A stretch of DNA of 64,000 bases from NCBI RefSeq assembly GCF_019703515.2, contig NC_059365.1, positions 38,640,001-38,704,000 on the forward strand, in the 5' to 3' direction. The notes under the pieces are model-generated. The model did not search any database and had not been told where the DNA came from. It worked only from the letters and a program-made list of their open reading frames with translations. The position numbers and the translations under genes are program-made. Below are positions 34,708-49,320 of this stretch, piece by piece; within the stretch, counting starts at the first letter, position 1; every line of letters starts with the position of its first letter. Origin of the DNA: Myxocyprinus asiaticus (Eukaryota; Chordata; Actinopteri; Cypriniformes; Catostomidae).

Positions 34708-34949
34708 TGTAACAATATAAACGACGGGCAAGGAGGAGGCGGGAACTGGACGAAGCATCAAAGTAATATTTTAATGAAAACAAACAAAAAAGACACAAAA
34801 CACAAACACCCACACAGCAGCTGCGTGTGGCTCTCTCTCTTCCGAACTGCCGCGTCCAGCTCAGCCTTATCCCTCTCCTCGGCTGATTAGCCCGATTGGG
34901 GGCCGGCCGTGCGGACTCACGGCCTGGCCCCACCCTCCTCCTCGTCACA
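34708..34949 (-). mobile_element. Candidate solo LTR (242 bp)
   Basis: Starts TGTAACAATATAAACG and ends CCTCCTCGTCACA, the TG...CA pattern of an LTR. The flanks ATATT and CTATT match at four of five positions. Read on the minus strand it begins TGTGACGAGGAGGAGGGTGG and has TTAAAATATT-type AT-rich sequence in its second half. I recognise it as a cyprinid Ty3/Gypsy-type LTR. No internal retroelement region adjoins, so it is a solo copy. Confidence 0.6.
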
Positions 34950-35316
34950 CTATTATGTTCCCCTTATGCTTGCATATTTAACCTTTGCTTGAATTCTTTG
35001 GTTGGAACTAAATGTATTTGTAGAGGCATCACTAAAAACACATCAGAGAGGGTGAGAAATTACACATCATGTGCACAGACCTTGAAAGTTGTATGAATTT
35101 GTTTTAGAATAATAAAAAAGGTAATAAATGAAAGTGTTTTGGTTTCTATCATGCTCAGATTTCCAACATATTATTTCTTGGTGTCCGTGATATTTTTCTG
35201 ACACTGAGAATAACTGTGCACGTTCAAACTTCTCATAATAGTTTCCTTAAATTTAATTTGAAAAACATTCAACTGGGTTTATTCATAGTTATATTTAGCA
35301 TGCTATACTGAATATA

Positions 35317-36954
35317 CAGTGTTGTGAAAAAGTATTTGCCCCCATCCTGATTTCTTCTGTCTACTAAATATTCAAAAAAAAAAAATAAAAAAAATAAAAA
35401 AAGAAAATCTAACATAAAACAAAGGAAATCTGAGTAAACACAAAATACAGTTTTTAAATGATAATGTTATTTATTGAAGCAAAACCGTTATCCAATACCA
35501 ACTGGGCCTGTGTGAAAAAGTATTTGCCCCTTTACTAAATCCCCAAATCTATGAAACTGCATTCATAATGGGGTTCAGCTGGACTAGACACACCCAGGCC
35601 TGATTACGGCCAGCCCTGTTCAATCAAATCAACACCTAAATAGAACTTTTTCAGCAGCATGAAGTTGGCTAAAAGGTTTCATCCAGTAGCACACTATGCC
35701 AAGTTCAAAAGAAATTCCAGGAATTATGAGGGAAAAAGTGATTGAAATACATCAGTCTGGGAAGGGTTACAAAGCTATTTCAAAGGCTCTGGGACTCCAA
35801 AGAACCACAGTGAGAGCCATTATCTCCAAATGGAGAAAACTTGGCACAGTATTGAACCTTCCCAGAAGTGGCCGACCTTCCAAAATTCCTCCAAGAGCAC
35901 AGCAATGATTCATCAAGGAAGTCACAAAAAAGCCAAGGACAACATCCAAGGAACAGCAGGCCTCTCTCGCATCAATAAAGGTCACTGTTCATGACTCCAC
36001 TATCAGAAAGACACCGGCCAAAAATGCCATCCATGGAAGAATGGCGAGGCGAAAACCACTGCTAACCCAGAAGAATATTAAGGCTCATCTGAATTTTGCC
36101 AAAACACACAATGATGATCCTCAAACCTTTTGAGAGAATGTTCTGTGGACCGATGAGTTGAAAGTGGAACTGTTTGGAAGACAGGGGTTCCATTACATCT
36201 GGCATAAATCAAACAAAGAATTCCACAAAAACATCATCATACCTACGGTCAAGCATGTTGGTGGTACTGTGATGGTGTGGGGATGCTTTGCTGCTTCAGG
36301 GCCAGGCCGACTAGCAATAATTGAGGGAAACATGAATTCTGCTCTCTACCAAAAAATCCTAAAGGAGAACGTCTGGTCATCAGTCCGTGAGTTGAAGCTC
36401 AAGCGCAACTGGATTATGTAGCAAGACAATGATCCAAAGCAAAGGAGTAAGTCCACCTCTGAATGGTTCAAAAGAAGCTAAATTAAAGTTTTGGAGTGGC
36501 CTAGTCAAAGTCTTGACTTGAACCGGACTGAGATGCTGTGGCAGGACCTTAAATGGGCATTTCATGCTTGAAATCCCTCCAAATGTGGCTGAACTAAAGC
36601 AGTTCTGCAAAGAAGAGTGGGCAAAAATGCCACCACAGCATTTAGAAAGACTGATCTCCAGTTATCGGAAGCATTTGGTTGCAGTTGTTGCTGCTAAAGG
36701 TGGCACAACCAGCTATTAAGTTTAAGGGGGCAGTTAGTTTTTCACATGTTTGATATAGGTGTTGGATAACTTTTTTACTTCAATAAAAAAAAAAAAAAAA
36801 AGAACATATTGTATTTGAAAACTGTAATTTGTCTTTACTCCAGTTGCCTTAGTATTCTGTTATATCTCATTTGAAGATCTAAAAAAATTTAGTAAGAAAA
36901 ATACACAAAAACAGAAGAAATCAGGATGGGGGCAAATACTTTTCAACAGCAATG
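35317..36954 (+). mobile_element. Tc1/mariner element (1.64 kb)
   Basis: Starts CAGTGTTGTGAAAAAGTATT after TA and ends with a decayed complement (AAATACTTTTCAACAGCAATG) before TA. The inner repeat TTTGCCCCCATCCTGATTTC is mirrored at 36915-36937, and GTGTGAAAAAGTATTTGCCC recurs at 35511, a direct repeat inside the left arm as in IR/DR-type elements. Confidence 0.88.
35696..36719 (+). pseudogene. Tc1/mariner transposase, disrupted
   Basis: Begins with ATG at 35696 and an N-terminal HTH-type segment (MREKVIEIHQSGKGYKAISK, then TTVRAIISKW). It reaches a stop after RAQQ (35908), and a second open piece runs 36158-36421 with VKHVGGTVMVWGCFAASGPG. The end reads AAKGGTTSY before a stop at 36719. The frame near the first catalytic Asp reads WTDELK, followed by later frameshifts. 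QQDNDPK and WPSQSLDLN are recognisable, with an AAC CGG ACT codon run where NPI would be expected. Confidence 0.8.
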
Positions 36955-36956
36955 TA

Positions 36957-37243
36957 TAGTGAGTGCACCACAGCACTGGACAACAATGAACCATAGTGTG
37001 GATTCCTGTGTTTTCACATCAGCTGTAATTGGGTCACACTGGACTGTTATTGATTATCTATACTACTATTACAGTAAAATGAGAGACAGACTCAATGAAT
37101 ATGGAAAACATATCTTCTACAGAGTTTCCCCCAATGACCATGAATGTATTGTTTGAGAAGAGAGCATAAAACAAGTCTTTTTAGTTTTTTGGAAACCTAC
37201 CATCTACCACAGATCACAAACAAAATGTTTGGTTCAAAAACGC

Positions 37244-37274
<31 letters not shown>

Positions 37275-38955
37275 AGCATTGTAATAATGTAGTATTCATT
37301 GAAGTACTTTGGAATTCCATGCTAATAACCTGGTAAATTAATATGGAAATCATTAAATGGTTAGTTCACCCAGAAATGAAAATTCTCTCATCATTTACTC
37401 ACCCTCATGCCATTCCAGGTTTGTATGACTTTCTTCATAAGAAAACATTTGAAGAAAAATAGAAAAATATCTCAGATCAGTAGGTCCTTAAAATGCAAGT
37501 GGATGGTGATCCGACCTTTGAAGCTCTAAAAAGAACAGACAGTCAGCATAAACGTCATCCATACAACTCCACTGGTTAAATGAATGTTTTCTAAAGCGAA
37601 ACAATCGCTTTTTTGTGAAAAAGATCAATATTTAAGTACTTTATATGTATTTATTTAAGTACCAGAGTATTTCCATCTGATACCATAACTGTACCATGGC
37701 AATGCCAATTTACAGTACTTTTTAATTAGGAGAGTATTAAACTATTGTGTTTTTAACTAGTGTTTGAAACTATAATTAATTAAACTAAAAATGTTACATT
37801 ATTGAATTGAAAGCTGTTATTATGCTAATGTTAAACTATTTTGATTATGAAGCATTACAAATGACGTAATGCAATTAAAACGATGGAAAAATATAAAAAT
37901 ATTAATTTAAAGTTGTTGACCGTAAGTATAGAAACAATATATTTTACTTTTATGGCAAATATTCAGATATTTACTAATATACAAGCAGTTTGAGAGTGTA
38001 GGGACACTGACTGGATTATAGTTAAACATTAATTCACCTATGGAGAACATTTATGGGATTTTTACTTTAGAAACTCTACAGTTGCACTTTATTAAGAATT
38101 CTTGTAATCGGCCTATGTTAAAGTCTACCACAAAAATGTAACACTGTGATAATACTGCAAATGATCTGAAGGACTATATGTGAATAGGTGCATTGTGACA
38201 GCAGTACAAAAAAGCAAAAGCTTGCTGGCAATGGTGTGTTATTCTTGGCACTTGAGATTAAGCTTTGAAAAGCATTTTAGGAAAGGATCTGCAAACATCA
38301 ACATATTGTATTTAATAAGAGGGTATTTAAAATGTGAACTTAAGACGTATAGGGGCTTTAATAAACCCCAAATGGAAATCAATTTATTTTAAATGTTACT
38401 CAAAGTATTGATTATATGAAGTTTGGCATTCAAGCTTTACAAAAACAGTCCTGTTGCTCCAACCACTGCTGATGAATAGCTTATTCAACTGTGCACTCTA
38501 GTGGAGAGAATCACTCCAACACCACAGCATAGGGCAAAGCTCAAAGTCAACATGAAAATGCACTCGCAAAACATTTTACTTCTGTAATTTGATCAATTGA
38601 ATTTGAATTGATTTGGCAAGATTTTTTTCAACAGTAGCTTAAAACAATGCCAAAATATTTGGCTATTGGTTAAGTGACAACAGCTGAAAAGAAAAGTCAT
38701 TTTAAAGCCAGAGCAAGTTAATAAATGTATCTTTGGAATAATATGCACTGATAAATGGTGCACATTGAGGCCAGGAATATGTATTAAGAAAGTAAATTTG
38801 GTCCATTTCAATTTCATGATGACTTTACTGTTCACTAGCATTAAATTACTCGAAAGTTAAATTTTTTACAAACTCTGTTCAAACTAACTCAAGGAAATCT
38901 AGCAGGAGACCTATCAGTGTAGCTTAGAATCGCAAGATGTTCAACATCATCCAAA
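36957..38955. other. No gene; microsatellite and a common repeat
   Basis: A GT run lies at 37243-37272. Bases 37360-37510 (GGTTAGTTCACCCAGAAATG, TCATTTACTCACCCTCATG) are a copy of the repeat at 23077. The remainder to 38955 is AT-rich with no recognised feature. Confidence 0.45.
37355..37625 (+). repeat. GTTCACCCAGAAATG interspersed repeat
   Basis: Shares CATCATTTACTCACCCTCAT and AAGTGGATGGTGAT with the interrupted copy at 23077-24110. Here the sequence is contiguous, which defines the empty site of the insertion there. Confidence 0.65.
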
Positions 38956-38957
38956 TA

Positions 38958-40552
38958 CAGTAGTGGCCAAAAATATTGGCACCCTTGGTAAATATGAGCA
39001 AAGAGCGCTGTGAAAAAAAATCTGCATTGTTTATCCTTTTGATCTTTCATTCAAAAAATTCACAAAAATCGAACCTTTAATTGAAGTAAAACAATTGAAA
39101 GGGGGGAAATATCTCATTATTAAATCCAATATTCTTCTCCAAAACACGCGGGCCACAATTATTGGCACCCCTAGAAATTCTTACGAGTAAAATATATCTT
39201 AAGTATATTCCCATTCATATTTAAACTTTTTCAGTGCACCTGGGTGACTAGGAACATGAAATTGTTTGTCCATGACTTCCTGTTTCACAGGGGTATAAAT
39301 ATGAGGTAACACACAGGCTAAATTCCCTTAATCATCAATCACAGTGGGTTAGACTAAAGAATATAGTTCTGGTGTGCGGCAAAAGGTTGCAGAGCTTCAC
39401 AAAGTGGGAAGTGGCTATAAGAAAATAGCCAAAGCACTGAAAATACCCATTTCCACCATCAGGGCAATAATTAAGATGTTCCAATCAACTGGAGATGTTA
39501 AGAATTGGCCTGGAAAAGGACATGTGTCTATATTGTCTCCATGCACAGTGAGGAGGATGGTTCAAGTGGCCAAAGAATCTCCAAGGATCACAGCAGGAGA
39601 ATTGTAGAAATTAGTTGGGTCTTGCGGTCAGAAAGTCTCCAAAAAATAAAAAAAATAAAAAATATCAGCTATCACCTTCATCACCACAAGTTGTTTGGGA
39701 GGGTTTCAAGAAGAAAAAAGCCTCTGCTCTCATCCAACAACAAACTCAAGCATCTTCAGTTTACCAGACACTACTGGAACTTCAAATGGGGCTGGGTTCT
39801 ACGGTCAGATGAAACAAAAAAATAGCTTTTTGGCAGCAAACACCAGAGATGGGTTTGGCGTACACAGAGATGAAGCACTCAATGCCTATGGTTAAATGTG
39901 GTGCTGGATCTTTAATGTTGTGGGGCTGTTTTTCTGCCAGAGATCCTGGACATCTTGTTCGGATAAATGGCATCATGGACTCATCAAATACCAACAGATA
40001 AACCTGGCAGCCTCTGCCAGAAAGCTTACAATGGGCCCTGGTTGGATCTTCCAGCAGGACAATGATCCAAAACAAACATCAAAATCAACACAAAAATGGT
40101 TCACTGACCACAAAATCAAGGTTCTGCCATGGCCATCCCAGTCCCCTGACCTGAACCCCATAGAAAAGTTGTGGGGTGAACTGAAGAGGAGAGTCCACCA
40201 ACATGGACCTCTGAATTTGAAGGATCTGTAGAGATTCTGTATGGAGGAATGGTCTCAGATCTCTTGCCATGTGTTCTCCAACCTCATTAGGCATTATAGG
40301 AGAAGACTCAGAGCTGTTATCTTGGCAAAGGGAGGTTGCAAAAAGTTTTCAATAAAAGGGTGCCAATAATTATGGCCAATGCGTGTTGGAGAAAAATATT
40401 TATGTAATAATGATATATTTCCCCTGTTTGAATTGTTTTACTTTTTTGTGATGTTTTGAATGAAAGATCGAAAGGATAAACAATGCAGATTTTTTTTCAC
40501 AGCCTTATTTGCTCATATTTACCAGGGGTGCCAATATTTTTGGCCACAACTG
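38958..40552 (+). mobile_element. Tc1-type element, copy B (1.6 kb)
   Basis: Starts CAGTAGTGGCCAAAAATATT after TA and ends TTTTTGGCCACAACTG; the right TA has mutated to TT. Same family as 12743-15267 and useful as its uninterrupted reference: ATCTCATTATTAAAT is continuous at 39110, where copy A carries a 1.07-kb MITE. Confidence 0.88.
39374..40355 (+). pseudogene. Tc1 transposase, copy B, disrupted
   Basis: The HTH segment GSGYKKIAKALKIPISTIRA is intact, and the C-terminal piece carries [11 protein letters not shown] and [20 protein letters not shown] (second Asp and Glu of the DD34E triad). The frame opens at a GTG rather than ATG, meets a stop at 39607 and shifts at least twice. It is better preserved than copy A at the C-terminus, where copy A lacks the RRVHQHG segment. 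Confidence 0.82.
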
Positions 40553-40730
40553 TTCATCCGCACACAATAACAATCCAACAGTGAACAAGAATAATTTCCC
40601 TCATACATGAAGCTTCTTAGGTAAATCTTCAGGCATTACCATGTATTCAATGACAGGATGTGTTAGATTGACATAAGCGAGGGGGATTTAGATCAGTGTG
40701 CAAAGAACTTGATGAATCATATCAGTACTG

Positions 40731-40747
40731 CACCACCAGGGGGAGCC
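40731..40747 (+). promoter_or_regulatory. CTCF-like motif
   Basis: CACCACCAGGGGGAGCC matches the CTCF core at nearly every position. It lies in DNA with no recognised repeat. Confidence 0.4.
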
Positions 40748-41686
40748 GTACACAATGCATCTCAATGCGTTGTTGGCTCTCCTGTTGCTGATCCGTCATA
40801 AGTGGATGAGATCAGGATGACCTCACCGCTGGGACTACCACAGAAACCACAACACCACTCTGGCATTTCTCAGCTTCGTGATGGCCCTTTGTCCCTACGA
40901 TGAGTCATATCAAACTGAGTCACAGCCAACCCTCTAGAGAGTCGTGTCACCATGCAATTCTCTAGCAAGGAGATATGATCAAAGCTGGGATAACAAATAT
41001 AGAATGACTAGTATTAATTCAGTTACTGAATACAAGTATTATCCACAGTTATCTGCATATTTGTCATATCTGTCAAGTCTGTGTTGTATTATATGACGGG
41101 GGGACGACACTATTTTGTGTTGTTTTTCCAAAGTTGGGGTGCCTACATTAATATCCTTTAAGATTCTGGTTCAGAACAAACTATTGATATATTTTGGTAT
41201 CTTCATACTTAAAGCTGACTTGTGTAATTTCTGCGACATAGGGTCATAACCTTGCAATAACCTTAACCAGCATAAAATGACTATTAACATTAAAAAAAAA
41301 AAAAAAAAAAAATGTAAAAAGAAAATGTGCACTATCCATTGACAAGGCTGTTAGTACATTTTGGAACTGACACTAGGTGAAATGACCACTTCCTTTAATC
41401 AGGCACAAAAGGCCAAATATTGGTTGATTAATAGATCATTAGTGACAATCACAATTTGTTTTGTGCTGGGAATTATAGGCTTTCAGCAGCATAAAACCAT
41501 TTATGAGAGACATTTAGAAACCAATTTTCCTATTCAGCCATGTTAATAATTGTGGATATTGTTGGGCCTATGTAGTATGATGATATTAATAAATTTCACT
41601 GCTGGATTTAACCTCCTGAGACCAGAGCATGACTGCTGTGTAAATGTTCCATTTCCCTTTTTGATTTGTAACTAGTAGCACCTAAT

Positions 41687-41689
<3 letters not shown>

Positions 41690-41726
<37 letters not shown>

Positions 41727-41754
41727 ACACATACACACACACACACACACTCAC
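41690..41754. repeat. (CA)n microsatellite
   Basis: An interrupted CA run with two TA and one TC variants. Confidence 0.95.
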
Positions 41755-43343
41755 ACAAAATAAATAAATTCTAGAGCAAATAGTTTTCCTAAAAATGTAT
41801 GACCTCATATGGGGACAGCTGGTCTTAGTTGTGAATTTTTAAATAATACCAAGCTATAGAAAGACATTACAGACATTACATCAGAAATTAGCATAATTAA
41901 TTCTGATTCAAAGTAATGGCCAGCATCATCCAATCACTGCCAAGCAAGTTAAAATATAAAATTATACATTATAAATTCAGAATATATGTACTGATTATCA
42001 TTGTTCCATGTCTGCCAAACATGTTGAGTGGTCCAAACATCATCTGCAGCCTGAAACTGAACTTTTGACCAGATTTTAGGAGTGAATGCACTCAGTTGCA
42101 TTGTGAGCTTTTTATAGGATGCTCCCTTGCTCCCTATTTAGTGAATTACTTAACCTCCAGTGTGCTTTCTGTCTGCACTGGTCTCAGATCAATTCAAAAT
42201 GCACCTTATTTAGTGTGTTTAGCAGCATGGCGTTTCACGATAAATTGCTCAAATTTTAGAAATGGCATATCGGATGAAACTAGAGACTTTTAACAGGTTT
42301 CAGTGTAAAAACTTAATTAGGTTTCTTACCAGATGTAGTTTTGTTGCCGTTTCTCTCAAAGCCAAATTCCGCTGTGGTCTGTGCCATGTTGTTTGGTAAG
42401 ATGACTTGGTGCATCGAAAGTTTAATCCTTCACCGACAGCACAGATTCTCATGAACTGAGATCAGTCGATTTAAATTATGCGTTGCGTATAGCAAAGCCA
42501 AAATACAATGTCCACTCATGTGTCCACGGGGGTCGCACAAGGTTAAAGGACATTTCTGTGTACTTCTGTATGGTAAACAATTTTGGTGCTATGTTGGGTC
42601 ACCATTTGATGTCCAATGTAAAATCTGGGTTCTGAAGCAAAACTAGTGGGAACCACTGTTTTAAAATAATCTCACCACCAATAACTGTAGCACCAGTATT
42701 TCATATATAATACTGAGAAAAGAGTGCTGCCCCTGTCAAAAGCATTCAGAAATGTTATCCAACTCTCTACGAATTTATGATTGTTTGCCTGTGAAACACA
42801 GTAATATCCACCCCTGAGAAGCCAGGCGCTCTGAAATGTGTCCGATTTGGTGTTAGTCATCCATAAATCACCAACTAGATGACACATTGGTATAGGCCTA
42901 GCTAATGCAACTAATGCAATCTAGAACACATGTGAAAAGATGACAATCAACAACACTTGCCACGTCAACACAAGCCAACAGATGGGAACAACATCAACAT
43001 GAGGTGCTTTAAATGTGGGCCGCCATTAATACTAAAACCCTTAAAGTTAACATGAAACAACATTTACAATCCAATTTATTTATGTTATTTGATGTAGTGA
43101 AACATTACAGAAGTAAGCTGCATTATCTAAAACAGTAGCCTAAAGAAATGCCTAAATAGCTATTCAATAACTGGTTAACATTATTTTCCCCACCCGTGCT
43201 GCTGATGTTATATTAGATGAAAGGGAAAATTGTTTCAGAGGTAGAGCAAGTTATTACATTTTGATAAAAGAACACAAAAGATCAAAATTTTGGGGGAAAA
43301 GCATGCACTGATGAATCACAATAAGCATATATATATATATATA

Positions 43344-43512
43344 CACACAACGATTAGCCACAACATTAAAACCACCTGCCTGATATTGTGTAGGTCAAAA
43401 CAGCGCCAACCCGCATCTCAGAATAGCATTCTGCATTCAGAATGCTATTCTGAGATGCGGGTTGGCGCTGTTTTGGCAGCACGAGGGGGAACTACACAAT
43501 ATTGGGCAGGTA
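43344..43512. repeat. Foldback derivative of a mariner-like MITE
   Basis: Two 38-bp arms (43396-43433 and 43438-43475) are perfectly complementary with a 4-base loop. Outer segments ACCTGCCTGATATTGTGTAG and CTACACAATATTGGGCAGGT also pair. The left half reads like the ordinary 5' end of a common cyprinid repeat (CGATTAGCCACAACATTAAA). An isolated 3' end of what I take to be the same family lies at 51779-51905. Confidence 0.85.

Positions 43513-43514
<2 letters not shown>

Positions 43515-43566
<52 letters not shown>
43515..43566. repeat. (TA)n(CA)n microsatellite
   Basis: TA run followed by CA run, immediately left of the Tc1 element. Confidence 0.95.
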
Positions 43567-45073
43567 GTTGTGCTCAAAAGTGTGCATACCCTGGCAGAAA
43601 TTGTGAAATTTTGGCATTGATTTTGAAAATATGACTGATCATGCAAGAAGTCTTTTATTTAAGGATAGTGATCATATGAAGCCATTTATTATCACATAGT
43701 TGTTTGGCTCCTTTTTAAATCATAATGATAACATAAATCACCCAAATGGCCCTGATCAAAAGTTTACATACCCTTGAATTTTTGGCCTTGTTACAGACAC
43801 ACATGGTGACACACACAGGTTTAAATGGCAATTAAAGGTTAATTTCCCACACCTGTGTCTTTTAAAATTGCAATTAGTGTCTGTGTATAAATAGTCAATG
43901 AGTTTGTTAGCTCTCATGTGGATGCACTGAGCAGGCTAGATACTGAGCCATGGGGAGCAGAAAAGAACTGTCAAAAAACCTGCGTAACTTTATAAAGATA
44001 CTTTATAAATAAGTTCAATCACTTATTAAGAAGTGGAAAATTTGGGGATCTCTTGATACCAAGCCAAGGTCAAGTAGACCAAGAAAGATTTCAGCCACAA
44101 CTGCCAGAAGAATTGTTCAGGATACAAAGAAAAACCCACAGGTAACCTCAGGAGAAATACAGGCTGCTCTGGAAAAAGATGGTGTGGTTGTTTCAAGGAG
44201 CACAATACGATGATACTTGAACAAAAATGAGCCGCATGGTCGAGTTGCAAGAAAGAAGCCTTTACTGTGCCAGTGCCACAAAAAAGCCCGGTTACAATAT
44301 GCCCAACAACACCTTGACATGCCTCACAGCTTCTGGCACACTGTAATTTGGAGTGACGAGACCAAAATAGAGAAATTGTTTGGAGAGGGGTCAACAAGGC
44401 CTATAGAGTAAAGAATACCATCCCCACAGTGAAGCATGGTGGTGGCTCACTGATGTTTTGAGGGTATGTGGGCTCTAAAGGCACAGGGAATCTTGTGAAA
44501 ATTGATGGCAAGATGAATGCAGCATGTTATCAGAAAATACTGGCAGACAATTTGCATTCTTCTGCACGAAAGCTGCGCATGGGACGCTCTTGGACTTTCC
44601 AGCACGACAATGACCCTAAGCACAAGGCCAAGTTGACCCTCCAGTGGTTACAGCAGAAAAAGTTGAAGATTCTGGAGTGGCCATCACAGTCTCCTGACCT
44701 TAATATCATCGAGCCACTCTGGGGAGATCTCAAACGTGTGGTTCATACAAGACGACCAAAGACTTTGCATGACCTGGAGGCATTTTGCCAAGACGAATGG
44801 GCAGCTATACCACCTGTCATTGATGCTAAAGGGGGCAATAAACAGTATTAAGAACTAAGGCTATGCAGACTTTTGAACAGGGGTCATTTCATTTTTTTTC
44901 TTTGTTGCCATGTTTTGTTTTATGATTGTGCCATTCTGTTATAACCTATAGTTGAATATGAACCCCATAAGAAATAAAAGAAATGTGTTTTGCCTGCTCA
45001 CTCATGTTTTCTTTAAAAATGGTACATATATTACCAATTCTCCAAGGGTATGCAAACTTTTTTAGCACAACTG
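43565..45073 (+). mobile_element. Tc1-type element (1.51 kb) flanked by TA microsatellites
   Basis: The left end CAGTTGTGCTCAAAAGTGTG matches the right end read backwards, CAGTTGTGCTAAAAAAGTTT. The inner phrase GCATACCCTGGCAGAAATTG is mirrored near 45036. TA follows the right end, and (TA)n runs lie on both sides (43515-43550, 45075-45124), so the insertion site was probably the microsatellite. Confidence 0.88.
43950..44851 (+). pseudogene. Tc1 transposase, disrupted
   Basis: Starts with ATG at 43950 (GSRKELSKNLRN), with several early frameshifts and stops. The last piece, 44468-44851, is open and ends AKGGNKQY before TAA. It keeps FQHDNDPKHKA (second Asp) and SPDLNIIEPLWGDLKR (Glu), with Ile where NPIE is usual. 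Asp-to-Glu spacing fits DD34E. WSDETK (first Asp) is visible at 44351-44370 in another frame. Confidence 0.8.

Positions 45074-45074
<1 letters not shown>

Positions 45075-45124
<50 letters not shown>
45075..45124. repeat. (AT)n microsatellite
   Basis: About 24 AT units directly abutting the right end of the Tc1 element. Confidence 0.95.
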
Positions 45125-45127
<3 letters not shown>

Positions 45128-46572
45128 CCTTGACCTATACATACTGTAAATTTCGTATATATTTTCCTACCATCGGAACATTCCAAGCACATAAAAAAAT
45201 ACATTTAAAAAAAACTTTATATATATGTGTGTGTGTGTGGAGGGGTAGATTCTATTTAAAACATATACACTGAGAAAGAGAGACAGAAAAAGAGGAAATG
45301 GCTATAGGTCAAGTTACTGTTTGCTCTTTAGTGCCATACGACTTGGAGGCAATGCATTGCAGCACTGTCTATTAGATTTCAAATGTATAGAGCTACACGC
45401 TGCTTTCACACTGTTCTCAGCAGGTTTCAAGTTTCTCTGATAATTACTATGTTCGAGATTTCAGTACAATAAATTGGTCTTGGATCACTGCACAGGAAAA
45501 TCGCAGACTGTGGTGAGATTTACGAGCAGTATAGTCAGTCAGGGCATGGCCTTTTCTCTCCCCTTCTGTTCCGGCCTGTACAGACACAAACACCTGATAG
45601 AACTGACTGGAAAAATGCACCCAGGTGAGACCACACAACCCTCACTCAGCCATGCGCAAATTAGTAATGTCTCATTCTTTCTCGCACACACACACACACA
45701 CATACCCTCGTTTAAACACTGTGTGGACTGTTGTTAAGGCATGCTAGACTGAGTCATGCTATAATTCGAAACAAAGTAAGGTTTTTCTAATTTATTTATT
45801 AAAAGGCGCAGTTCAAAAAATTTATAATCTGCATAACCCAACTGCACACCCTAACATTATCAGGGCTTTTGATATAATATTGTTTGAGATACATTTGTCT
45901 CACATTGTCTTTGTTAAAGCACAAAGAAAGCTAATGGACACTTATTTCCCCACTAAGGCCAGTTTTGACAAGTGTAACCTGCAAAAGAACTAAAATTCTA
46001 CATTTTATGAAAAACAAAAAAGAAACATGAGTGTTGGTTGACTGTGTAAAATGAGCCACCACAATGCTATAGGCTGACAGGGCATTTGCTATGCGGTTGC
46101 TAAGTTGTTCTGGGTGATTCAGCATATTTGTAGGTTGTTAAGTTGTTCAAGGTCATTGCTTACTGGCCCAGGTCAAAAGAACCCACTTCAAGTCTATATA
46201 GCATTTAGTCCCCTAGAAATGGTCGCGGTCTCTCATTCAACATGGAACATGCAAGGCTACCAGGGCCTAAGCTGCAAATGTTTTCTGTAAAGCCCTGAAT
46301 TTGTATCATCTTGTGGTAATGTCAGAAGAATGTCAGATCTGCTCGTTGGGGGGAGGGATCACCTTATTTGCTTGTCTTGTCTATTTATTTTCTTTTAACG
46401 TGGTTTGGGGGATTTTATGTTTGTTCAATAGAAGCAGCACGCTTCTCTGTCAGCATCAGCAGCGCACGGGTTCCATGCAACAGCAGCAGCATATTAATCA
46501 TGTCAAGTAGCAGCAGCTGAATGCTTAGAGCAGATCTAGTCCGCCATGACCAAACCCATAGGATGTCATATA
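45125..46572. other. No gene recognised
   Basis: Short CA and GT runs (45226, 45687-45702), a CAGCAG-rich segment at 46455-46515, and a diffuse repeat around 46055-46160. No exon is visible. Confidence 0.35.
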
Positions 46573-46574
46573 TA

Positions 46575-48096
<1,522 letters not shown>

Positions 48097-48655
48097 CATA
48101 TAGAATAAAAAATATATGTTATACTACTCCGAGAGTTGTCCTAACTGAATTTTATTATCTTCCATGAGGCCCAATGATAATGTTATAAAACAAAATTTGC
48201 ACCAAAACAGTCACAATTTAGTAATATATGATCATTTTCCACCCTGTTTTTGGCCCTCTGTCTGAAATGCTCAGTTTTAGCCTAAGCACCTTCTTAAAAC
48301 TTCAACGCAAATGGCCACTGTTCATAACGTACATCCAACACATTGCATCCAAATAGAGCTGCATGATTTGGACAAAATCTCATATTGCAATTATTTTGAA
48401 AAATATTGCGATTGCGATTTGAACTGCAATTATGATGGTAATGTTAATGTTTTTCACATGTTCAACTGCTAAAAGGCTACTGGGGTTTTCACACTTGAGT
48501 CCTCTTAAAAAAGAATTGAAAAAGAAAAAGAAATCTTTTTTTCAATTCACCGACAAACAAATAAATATATAAACAGTGAAACAAAGAAAAAACACTGTCT
48601 TCTTCATATTAAAACTGTACCCATCCACTGTGTACCTGTTTTTGTCCATTTTTTG

Positions 48656-49195
48656 ATAGAATCAGAATCAGCTTTATTGCCAAGTATGCTTACACATACA
48701 AGGAATTTGTCAGGAGCTTCCAGTGCACAACCATACAAAAACAATATAAAAACAGCAGCAAGACATAGATAATAATAAAAAAAAATAATAATAATTATAC
48801 ACATATGTACATACACACACAGACACACACATACATACATACACATATACACATATGTAGTGCAATCTAATACAAATCTGTTATCTGTTATGTACAGTGC
48901 AAATACAAATCTGTTATGTACAGTGCAAATGTTTTTTTTTTCTTTTTTCAGAGGAATGAAATGGCAGAAGAGGTTGGATGTGTTGGATAAATATAAAAAA
49001 CACTAAACTGTGTATTGCACATAGTTATTGCTCAATGGGGCAATTTAACTGTTCAAGAGATGGATATACTGAGGGGAAAAAACTGTTCCTGTGCCTGACG
49101 GTTCTGGTGCTCAGAGCTCTTAAGCGTCGGCCAGAAGGCAACAGTTCAAAAAGGTAATGGGCAGGGTCTCAGCCCACTAATCATCATTATTAGTT
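48656..49195 (-). repeat. LINE 3' fragment (CR1/L2-like tail)
   Basis: Read on the minus strand the fragment ends CAATAAAGCTGATTCTGATT, a short tandem TTCTGA-type tail as in CR1/L2 clades. GTGCCTGACGGTTCTGGTGC and TCGGCCAGAAGGCAACAGTT on the plus strand belong to a repeat I recognise as abundant in teleosts. No coding frame. Confidence 0.5.
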
Positions 49196-49213
49196 TTTGA
49201 AACCCAGTCATCT

Positions 49214-49320
49214 TGAATATTAGGGATGCTCCAATCAGGATTTTAACATCCGACACCAATCTCCAATTTTCTTTTCATCTAATCGTCCGATGCTGATCAT
49301 TTAACTTTTTATCAGCAACT
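49214..49320 (+). repeat. hAT-like left end fragment
   Basis: TAGGGATGCTCCAATCAGG followed by CATCCGACACCAATCTCC looks like the terminal part of another fish hAT-type family. No partner end was found. Confidence 0.4.

Larger units (their letters stand above)
40553..43340. other. No gene; microsatellites and unclassified DNA
   Basis: CA-rich microsatellite at 41690-41754, poly-A at 41292-41312, and a CTCF-like motif at 40731-40747. Nothing resembling an exon or a defined transposon end was found. Confidence 0.4.
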
